From: Actinomycetospora sp. NBRC 106375
Lineage (GTDB): Bacteria; Actinomycetota; Actinomycetes; Mycobacteriales; Pseudonocardiaceae
Assembly: GCF_030269665.1 (NCBI RefSeq)
Contig: NZ_BSTS01000011.1
Location: forward strand, 1 to 64,000
Length of the DNA: 64,000 bases
Direction of reading: 5' to 3'
In this document: positions 15,186 through 21,391 of the stretch, piece after piece
Position numbering within the stretch: the stretch's first letter is position 1
Layout of the letters: every line of letters starts with the position of its first letter
Translations under genes and position numbers: made by a program
Notes under the pieces: model-generated
Told to the model about the DNA's origin: nothing
Seen by the model: the letters and a program-made list of their open reading frames with translations, nothing else
Database searches by the model: none

Positions 15186-16322
15186 ATGTCCCCGCAGCCC
15201 GACCTCGGGTTGTCCGCCCGCTCCGAAGTGGCCGTCCGCGGCGTCGCGCTCGACCTCCCGTCCGACACTCCGGGCACCACGACAGACCTCGGTGCCTCCA
15301 TCCCCCTGCGCCGCCCCGGTGGCGCCGGCCCGTCCGCCGACGGCCACGTGCTCGTCGACGGCCTCAAGACGGCGATCCCGATCAACCCGGCGAGCCCCTA
15401 CCGGCTGCGCGACGGCCGGCTCGTGCGCACCGGCCCCGACGGGGGGATCACCGACCTGGGCGTCGAGGTCGACACCGTCGCCCGCCCCGCCTTCTACGAC
15501 CTCACCACCGCCGACGGCGTCCCCTACGAGAAGCTCGCCCGCCTCCACGGCAACGACGTCCTCGCCACGACCGCCGTCCAGACCTGCGTGCGCTACGGCG
15601 AGCAGGATCGCTGCCGCTTCTGCGCCATCGAGCAGTCGCTGCGCAGTGGCGCCACCACCGCCGTGAAGACCCCCGACCAGCTCGCCGAGGTCGCCGAGGC
15701 CGCGGTCCGCCTCGACGGCGTCAAGCAGATGGTGCTGACCACCGGCACGTCCAACGGCCGCGACCGCGGCGCCCGCCACCTCGCCCGCTGCGTGCGCGCG
15801 ATCAAGGCGGCGGTGCCCGACCTGCCGATCCAGGTGCAGTGCGAGCCGCCCGCCCCCGAGGACCTGGCCGCGCTGCAGGAGCTGAAGGACGCCGGCGCGG
15901 ACGCCGTCGGCATCCACGTCGAGTCGCTCGACGACGCCGTGCGCGCCCGCTGGATGCCCGGCAAGGCGACCGTCCCGCTGTCCCAGTACCGGCTCGCGTG
16001 GGACGAGAGCGTGCGGCTCTTCGGCGCGAACGCCGTGTCGACCTACCTCATCGTCGGCCTGGGCGAGGACCCCGACGAGCTCGTCGCCGGCGCGGCCGAC
16101 CTCGTCGACCGCGGCGTCTACCCCTTCGTCGTGCCGTACCGCCCGATCCCGGGCACGCTCGCCTTCGCCGACGGCGACCCCGCGCCGGACCCGGAGCTGC
16201 TCGCCGAGGTCACCGCCCGCGTCGCGAAGATCCTCCAGGCCGCCGGCATGCGCGGCGCCGACCAGGCCGCGGGCTGCGCGGCGTGCGGCGCCTGCTCCGC
16301 CCTGTCCGCGGCGGGGGGCTGA
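15186..16322 (+). CDS. Radical SAM protein, MSMEG_0568 family (NitD-like)
   Basis: A 378-residue radical SAM protein. The cluster cysteines are Cys134, Cys143 and Cys146, giving CX8CX2C instead of the usual CX3CX2C. Downstream barrel motifs include MVLTTGTSNGRDRG and the GIHVESLDD strand. A second cysteine group GCAACGAC (Cys364, 367, 370) at the very C-terminus could bind another Fe-S cluster or assist. The substrate is not known for any member of the family. The ATG at 15186 has AGGAGG 7 bases upstream. The GNAT-AIR fusion begins 4 bp after the stop, so the two are coupled. Confidence 0.9.
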   Translation: MSPQPDLGLSARSEVAVRGVALDLPSDTPGTTTDLGASIPLRRPGGAGPSADGHVLVDGLKTAIPINPASPYRLRDGRLVRTGPDGGITDLGVEVDTVARPAFYDLTTADGVPYEKLARLHGNDVLATTAVQTCVRYGEQDRCRFCAIEQSLRSGATTAVKTPDQLAEVAEAAVRLDGVKQMVLTTGTSNGRDRGARHLARCVRAIKAAVPDLPIQVQCEPPAPEDLAALQELKDAGADAVGIHVESLDDAVRARWMPGKATVPLSQYRLAWDESVRLFGANAVSTYLIVGLGEDPDELVAGAADLVDRGVYPFVVPYRPIPGTLAFADGDPAPDPELLAEVTARVAKILQAAGMRGADQAAGCAACGACSALSAAGG

Positions 16323-16326
16323 GCCG

Positions 16327-17850
16327 GTGTCGCTGCTCGACGACCACTCACTCGGCGAGATGGGCGCCGCCGACGAGATCCTCGGCGGCCGCACCCGCCG
16401 GCAGGCCCGCGACGTCACCATCGCCGAGGCCCCGGCCATCGACGCGCGCCACCCCGACGTCGTCGCCTACCGGGCGCTGCGGCGCGCGGTGTTCGTCGAC
16501 GAGCAGGGGCTCTTCCGCGACGACGGTGTCGGCGACCTCGACGAGCACGACCACGACCCGCGCGCGATCGTCCTGGTCGCCCGCGACGCGACCGGCGAGG
16601 TCCTGGGCGGCGTCCGCCTCGCGCCCGTCGACGCCGACACCGCCCGGCCCGACCTGGGGTGGTGGACGGGCAGCCGTCTCGTCGTCGCGCCGCTGGCCCG
16701 CCGGCGGGCGAGCGTCCGGGTCGGCGCGGCCCTGGTGCGCGCGGCCTGTGCCCGCGCCGAGGCCGCCGGCGCGCTGCGGTTCGAGGCCGACGTCCAGGCC
16801 GCGAACGAGACGCTCTTCCGCCGCCTGGGCTGGCAGCGCGTCCGCGACACGACGGTCGCCGGCCGCCCCCACGTGCACGTGCGCTGGCCCGTGGGGCGCT
16901 TCGCGGCGCTGATCGCCGCGACCAAGGCCCCGCTGGGCGAGCTCGTCGCGGGCATGGCCGGGACCGGGTTGCACGTCGGCGACGACGGCGCCCCCGTTCC
17001 CGGGACCGACATCGTCGCGGCCTGTGACGCGATCCTGCCGGCGATGGTGGAGCGCGACCCGGAGTGGGCCGGCTGGTGCGGGGTGCTGGTCAACGTCAAC
17101 GACCTCGCCGCCATGGGCGCCGCGCCCACCGCCCTGCTCGACGCCGTCGGTGCCCGCGACGCCTCGTTCGCCCACCGCGTCCTCACCGGCCTGCGCGCCG
17201 CGGCCGACGCCTACGGCGTGCCGGTCGTCGGCGGGCACACGCAGCTCGAGGTCCCCGCGTCCCTCGCCGTCACCGCCCTCGGGCGGACACCGGCGCCCGT
17301 CCCCGCCGCCGGCGGCCGACCGGGCATGGCCGTGCGGCTGACCGCCGACCTCGGCGGCACGTGGCGCCCCGGCTACACCGGGCGGCAGTGGGACTCGACG
17401 TCGACGCGCACGCCCGCCGAGCTGCGGGCGATGGTCGCCGCGATCGGACCGGACGAGCCGCATCGGCCGGCCGCGGCCAAGGACGTGTCGATGGCCGGGG
17501 TCGTCGGCACCCTCGGCATGCTCGCCGAGGCCTCGGGCACGGGCGCGGTGCTCGACGTCGCCGCCGTGCCGCGCCCGGCCGGCGCGACCGTCGCCGACTG
17601 GCTGACCTGTTTCCCCGGCTTCGCGCTGCTCACCGCCGACGCGCCGGACGCCCCGGCCCCGGCGGCCGGCCCCGCGACGAGCGCGGTGTGCGGGGAGCTG
17701 ACCGCGAGCACCGGCGTCGCGCTGCGCTGGCCCGACGGCGAGATCACCGAGGCCGTCGCCAGTGGTGTCACGGGCCTGGGCGCGGCGCCGCGCCGCGGAG
17801 CCGGCGCGGGCGACGTGAGGGCGGCAACGACTGGAGGGATCCACCCATGA
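16327..17850 (+). CDS. GNAT acetyltransferase-AIR synthase-like fusion (MSMEG_0567 family)
   Basis: A 507-residue two-domain protein. Residues about 28-190 are a GNAT domain (RAVFVDEQGLF, then the acetyl-CoA region GSRLVVAPLARRRASVRVG). Residues about 200-480 resemble PurM/AIR synthase ATP-binding domains: WAGWCGVLVNVNDLAAMGA, VVGGHTQLEVPASLAVTALG and AAAKDVSMAGVVGTLGML correspond to the conserved PurM blocks. This arrangement is that of MSMEG_0567; in other Nit1C clusters the two halves are separate genes (nitE and nitF). It would combine acyl transfer and ATP-dependent activation in one chain, on an unknown substrate. GTG start 4 bp after the radical SAM stop; the 3' end overlaps the nitrilase start. 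Confidence 0.88.
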   Translation: MSLLDDHSLGEMGAADEILGGRTRRQARDVTIAEAPAIDARHPDVVAYRALRRAVFVDEQGLFRDDGVGDLDEHDHDPRAIVLVARDATGEVLGGVRLAPVDADTARPDLGWWTGSRLVVAPLARRRASVRVGAALVRAACARAEAAGALRFEADVQAANETLFRRLGWQRVRDTTVAGRPHVHVRWPVGRFAALIAATKAPLGELVAGMAGTGLHVGDDGAPVPGTDIVAACDAILPAMVERDPEWAGWCGVLVNVNDLAAMGAAPTALLDAVGARDASFAHRVLTGLRAAADAYGVPVVGGHTQLEVPASLAVTALGRTPAPVPAAGGRPGMAVRLTADLGGTWRPGYTGRQWDSTSTRTPAELRAMVAAIGPDEPHRPAAAKDVSMAGVVGTLGMLAEASGTGAVLDVAAVPRPAGATVADWLTCFPGFALLTADAPDAPAPAAGPATSAVCGELTASTGVALRWPDGEITEAVASGVTGLGAAPRRGAGAGDVRAATTGGIHP

Positions 17851-18728
17851 CCGTCAGGACGTTCGCGGCCGCGGCCGCGGGCTTCGGCCGCGACCTCGAC
17901 GAGGACTTCGCCACGATCGAGGCCCTGCTCGGGCGGGCCCGGGCGGCGGGGGCGGACCTGCTCGCGCTGCCCGAGGCCGCGCTCGGGGGCTACCTGTCGT
18001 CGCTGCACGACGATGCGGCCACGATGGATTCGGCTGACGTCCCGCCGCAGCTCGAGATCGACGGCCCCGAGGTGCGCCGGCTCGTCGCGCTCGCCGGCGA
18101 CACGGTCGTCACGGCCGGCTTCTGCGAGCGGGGCGACACGGCGTCGGGGGGCCTGCCCTACAACAGCTGCGTGGCCGTGACCGGCGACGGCGTGCTCGGC
18201 CACCACCGCAAGGTCCACCAGCCGCTGAACGAGAACAACTCCTACGCGGCGGGCGACCGCTTCGCCGCGTTCGACACGCCGATCGGCCGGCTCGGCATGA
18301 TGATCTGCTACGATAAGGCGTTCCCCGAGGCCGCGCGCGCCCTGGCGGTCGACGGGGCGCGGATCGTGGTGTGCATGTCGGCCTGGCCTGCGTCGCGCAC
18401 CAACCAGGCGCCGGTCCTCGCCGACGACCGCTGGACCCGGCGCTTCGACCTGTTCGACCGGGCCCGCGCGCTGGAGAACCAGATTGTCTGGGTGTCGGCG
18501 AACCAGGCCGGGACGTTCGGCGACATGCGTCTCGTCGCCAGCGCCAAGATCGTCGACCCGGGCGGGGAGGTCCTCGACACCACCGGCACGGACGCTGGAC
18601 TCGCCGTCGCCTCCGTCGACGTCGACGACGCCGTCGAGGCGGCCCGGCGGTTCATGGGGCACCTGCGCGACCGGCGCCCGGCGTCCTACGACCTCGCCCC
18701 CGTGCCCGTCGCGGCGCGGGCCGGCTAG
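17847..18728 (+). CDS. Nitrilase-superfamily hydrolase of the Nit1C cluster (NitC-like)
   Basis: A 293-residue carbon-nitrogen hydrolase with an intact Glu-Lys-Cys triad: Glu43 (LALPEAALGGY), Lys122 (GHHRKVHQP) and Cys154 (GMMICYDKAF). Superfamily members hydrolyse nitriles, cyanide or amides. In the Nit1C cluster of Pseudomonas the equivalent enzyme has been tied to cyanide breakdown to ammonia; transferring that to this protein is inference, and an aliphatic amidase is the main alternative. The ATG overlaps the fusion gene stop by 4 bp and follows GGAGGG. Its TAG stop forms the first half of a TAGGGT hexamer that may be the promoter of the next gene, a catalytically altered paralogue. Confidence 0.88.
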   Translation: MTVRTFAAAAAGFGRDLDEDFATIEALLGRARAAGADLLALPEAALGGYLSSLHDDAATMDSADVPPQLEIDGPEVRRLVALAGDTVVTAGFCERGDTASGGLPYNSCVAVTGDGVLGHHRKVHQPLNENNSYAAGDRFAAFDTPIGRLGMMICYDKAFPEAARALAVDGARIVVCMSAWPASRTNQAPVLADDRWTRRFDLFDRARALENQIVWVSANQAGTFGDMRLVASAKIVDPGGEVLDTTGTDAGLAVASVDVDDAVEAARRFMGHLRDRRPASYDLAPVPVAARAG

Positions 18729-18731
18729 GGT
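18726..18731 (+). promoter_or_regulatory. Leaderless -10 element TAGGGT overlapping the nitrilase stop codon
   Basis: TAGGGT begins with the TAG stop of the first nitrilase and lies 6 bases before the GTG of the second. The second gene may therefore be transcribed separately from the rest of the cluster. Confidence 0.45.
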
Positions 18732-18737
18732 CCGCCG

Positions 18738-19586
18738 GTGGTCCGCCTCGCCGCCGCCGCGGCCCACTTCACGCGCGACATCGGGTTCGACCTCGACCGC
18801 ATCAAGATGATCATCGCGCACGCCCGGGACGCCGGGGTCGAGATGCTCGCGCTGCCCGACGGCGCGCTCGGGGGCTACCTCACCGACCTGCGCCACCCCG
18901 ACATCGAGTGCCTGCCCCCGCTGCTGGAGCCCAACGGCGACGAGGTCCGGTCGGTGATCGACATCGCCGGCGACATGGTCGTCTGCCTCGGGTACTGCGA
19001 GCTGGGGCCCGAGGACGACACCGACGAGGGCGCCGGGCCCGCGCGCTACGACGCCGCCGTGTGCCTGTCCGGCGACGGGATCCTCGGCCGGCACCGCAAG
19101 GTGCACCTGCCGGCCGGGATCGCCCCGCTGTTCCGGGCCGGTGACGGGTTCGCGGCGTTCGACACGCCGGTGGGCCGGATGGGGCTGCTCATCGACCACG
19201 ACAAGACCTTCCCGGAGGCGTCGCGGGCGCTCGCGGTGGACGGCGCGGAGATCATCGCGTGCCTGTCGGCCTGGCCCACGTCCCTGACGAACCGGGCGCC
19301 GCGGATGGCGCAGGACCGCCAGGCGCGGCTGTTCGACCTCTACGACCAGGCGCGGGCGGCCGAGAACCAGGTGGTGTGGCTGTCGTCGAACCAGAGCGGA
19401 CGCAACGGCGCGCTGCACTTCCTCGGCCGCGCGAAGGTGGTCGGACCGGGCGGGGAGATCCTGGCGCGGACCTGGTCGAAAGGTGGCCTGGCCGTCGCCG
19501 AGGTCGACCTGCCCGGCGCCGTCGGCGCGGCGCGCGCCGTCCTGCACCACCTGACCGAGCGGCGACCCGAGACCTACGGGCCGTGA
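18738..19586 (+). CDS. Nitrilase-fold paralogue lacking the catalytic cysteine
   Basis: A 282-residue paralogue of the gene before it, alignable over its whole length, yet the triad is altered. The catalytic Glu is Asp41 (LALPDGALGGY), Lys121 is kept (GRHRKVHLP), and the nucleophile Cys is Asp153 (LLIDHDKTFPE, codon GAC at 19194-19196). The loop after Lys also differs, PAGIAPLFRAGD replacing the Glu-containing segment of the first enzyme. A cysteine-thioester mechanism is impossible, so it is either a binding or regulatory partner of the active nitrilase or an enzyme with a new mechanism. The reading frame is intact and the fold is well conserved, which argues against decay. GTG start supported by the TAGGGT hexamer. 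Confidence 0.85.
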   Translation: MVRLAAAAAHFTRDIGFDLDRIKMIIAHARDAGVEMLALPDGALGGYLTDLRHPDIECLPPLLEPNGDEVRSVIDIAGDMVVCLGYCELGPEDDTDEGAGPARYDAAVCLSGDGILGRHRKVHLPAGIAPLFRAGDGFAAFDTPVGRMGLLIDHDKTFPEASRALAVDGAEIIACLSAWPTSLTNRAPRMAQDRQARLFDLYDQARAAENQVVWLSSNQSGRNGALHFLGRAKVVGPGGEILARTWSKGGLAVAEVDLPGAVGAARAVLHHLTERRPETYGP

Positions 19587-19590
19587 CCCC

Positions 19591-20703
19591 GTGAAGATCG
19601 CCCTGCTGACCTACTCGACCAAGCCGCGCGGCGGCGTCGTCCACACCCTCGCGCTGGCCGAGGCCTTCGCCAGGGCGCGCCACGACGTCACCGTGTGGGC
19701 GCTGGCCCGCGGCGGGGACACGGGGTTCTTCCGGCCGGTGCGCGACGCGGTGACCGTGCGGCTCGTGCCGGTGCCCGAGATCGAGGGGGAGTCGGTCGGG
19801 GACCGGATCCTGCGCTCGATCGCGCTGCTGGCCGAGGCCCTCGGTGCGTTCGAGGGCTCGTTCGACGTGGTGCACGCGCAGGACTGCCTGACGGCGAACG
19901 CGGTCGGGCGGGCGCGCGGCTACGACGGTCTCTGGCGCACCGTGCACCACCTCGACCGGTTCACCACACCCGAGCTCGCGGCCTGTCACGAGCGCGCGAT
20001 CGTCGAGCCGGCGGCGCTGGTGTGCGTGTCGGAGGCCGTGGCCGGCGAGGTGCGGTCCGGGTGGGACCGGTCGCCGGCGGTGATCGGCAACGGGGTCGAC
20101 GCGGCGCGGTTCGCGGCGGCGGCGTCCTCGGGAGCGGGGGAGCCGTGGCGCGCGGAGTACGGGCGCTACGTGCTCGCGGTCGGCGGGATCGAGCCGCGCA
20201 AGGGGACCCTCGAGCTCGTCGAGGCGATGGCGCTCCTCCCGGACGTCCCATTGCTGATCGCGGGCGGGGACACGCTGTTCGACTACCGCCCGTACCGCGC
20301 CGAGGTCTTCGCCCGTTCCGACGAGCTGGGCGTCGCGCCGGTGGTGCTCGGGCCGGTCGACGACGGGGAGCTGCCCGGTCTGGTGGCGGGCGCCTCGGTC
20401 TTCGCGTTCCCGTCGACGAAGGAGGGGTTCGGGCTCGCGGCGATGGAGGCCCTCGCGGCCGGGGTCCCGCTGGTGACCCGCGACCTGCCCGTGCTGCGCG
20501 AGGTGTTCGCCGGCGCGGCGCGCTTCGCCGACGGGCCCGAGGGGTTCGCGCGGGAGATCGGCCGCGTGCTCGAGGGAGCCGATCCGGACCTCGACCCCGC
20601 CCACGCGACCGTCGGCCGCGCCCTCGCCGCCGCGCACACCTGGGACGCGGCGGCCGCCGCGCACCTCGACCTCTACCGGCGAGGCCTCGCGTCAGGCGGC
20701 TGA
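19591..20703 (+). CDS. MSMEG_0565-family glycosyltransferase
   Basis: A 370-residue GT-B fold glycosyltransferase (family 4 type) matching the MSMEG_0565 family found at the end of mycobacterial Nit1C clusters. Visible parts are the N-terminal KIALLTYSTKPRGGVVHTLA loop, VLAVGGIEPRKGTLELVEAM (start of the C-terminal domain, about residue 193) and the donor-site FPSTKEGFGLAAMEALAAG with its E-x7-E pattern. It would transfer a sugar from a nucleotide donor to an unknown acceptor. GTG start 4 bp after the preceding stop. Its presence suggests the cluster makes or modifies a small molecule besides freeing ammonia. Confidence 0.88.
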   Translation: MKIALLTYSTKPRGGVVHTLALAEAFARARHDVTVWALARGGDTGFFRPVRDAVTVRLVPVPEIEGESVGDRILRSIALLAEALGAFEGSFDVVHAQDCLTANAVGRARGYDGLWRTVHHLDRFTTPELAACHERAIVEPAALVCVSEAVAGEVRSGWDRSPAVIGNGVDAARFAAAASSGAGEPWRAEYGRYVLAVGGIEPRKGTLELVEAMALLPDVPLLIAGGDTLFDYRPYRAEVFARSDELGVAPVVLGPVDDGELPGLVAGASVFAFPSTKEGFGLAAMEALAAGVPLVTRDLPVLREVFAGAARFADGPEGFAREIGRVLEGADPDLDPAHATVGRALAAAHTWDAAAAAHLDLYRRGLASGG

Positions 20704-20740
20704 GACCCGGGGTGGTGTCGGCGTCGGGGCAGCGTGTGTA

Positions 20741-20807
20741 CGAGCAATGCGGCTTTCCTGGCGCCTGACGCCAGGATCGCCACATCCTCGCGAGCGCGAC
20801 ACGCCGA
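20741..20807 (+). repeat. 67-bp hairpin repeat, copy 3
   Basis: Matches copy 1 over nearly its full length. It contains TCCTGGCGCC facing GACGCCAGGA at 20756-20776. It lies between the glycosyltransferase and the convergent alkyltransferase-like gene and faces copy 4 in inverted orientation. Confidence 0.88.
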
Positions 20808-20904
20808 GAACCGCTGAGGCGCGGTCGGTGTCAGCGTGGCGTCCACCGGCGGCACGCAGCGAAGCGGAGCTGCCGCGACGGAGGCCGAGTACTGACGTTC
20901 AGCA

Positions 20905-21204
20905 TCAGGAAATCCACCCGCTCGCCACGCGGTGGTTCGCGAGCACGACACGCCCGTCGCGGATCTCGACGCCCTCGGCGCGCAGGCGGGCGTGCTGCTC
21001 GTCGAGGATCTGGGGGGCGCTGGAGCCGTCCGCGCGCAGCACGCGGTGCCACGGCAGGTCGGCCCCGTCCTCGCTCATCACCCGCCCGACGAGGCGTGCC
21101 GAGGCCTCGCCGACCTCCCGGGCCACATCGCCGTAGGTCGCGACGGAGCCTTCGGGGATCGCGGCCACCGCCGCCCGGATCCGCTCGTGCCGCGCCTCGT
21201 CCAC
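20905..21204 (-). CDS. Alkyltransferase-like protein (ATL, MGMT family)
   Basis: A 99-residue MGMT-family protein with the DNA-binding part only. The active-site PCHR of O6-methylguanine methyltransferases is replaced by PWHR (DLPWHRVLRADG), so it cannot accept the alkyl group. ATL proteins bind O6-alkylguanine and hand the lesion to nucleotide excision repair. The ASARLVGRVM and PEGSVATYGDVAREVG helices are well conserved. The frame is open up to 21318, but that upstream part would be translated from the 67-bp repeat, so the GTG at 21204 is chosen; it gives the usual ATL length. The gene is enclosed by inverted repeat copies 3 and 4. Confidence 0.85.
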   Translation of the reverse strand: MDEARHERIRAAVAAIPEGSVATYGDVAREVGEASARLVGRVMSEDGADLPWHRVLRADGSSAPQILDEQHARLRAEGVEIRDGRVVLANHRVASGWIS

Positions 21205-21249
21205 ACCGACGAGTCCAACACGGGAGTTCCGGGCCCGGAGCGCCGGTCC

Positions 21250-21315
21250 CGGCGTGTCGCGCGCGCGAGGATGTGGCGATCCTGGCGTCTGACGCCAGGA
21301 AAGCCGCATTGCTCG
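21250..21315 (-). repeat. 67-bp hairpin repeat, copy 4 (inverted)
   Basis: The cleanest copy. Its central TCCTGGCGTC/GACGCCAGGA arms (21280-21300) are perfectly complementary around one base. Immediately outside lies a perfect hairpin CGCACAC-CCC-GTGTGCG (21314-21330). It is inverted relative to copy 3 across the alkyltransferase-like gene. Confidence 0.88.
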
Positions 21316-21391
21316 CACACCCCGTGTGCGTGGGCGTCAGTCGCGACCCAGGTCCACGGCGGTGTCGGGGGGACGTGGTGAAGTGGTCGCC

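Noticed and set aside
20741-21318. Peptides beginning MRLSWRLTPGSP as genuine gene starts
   Set aside because: The same peptide is read from all four copies of the 67-bp repeat, so it comes from the repeat and not from protein-coding selection.
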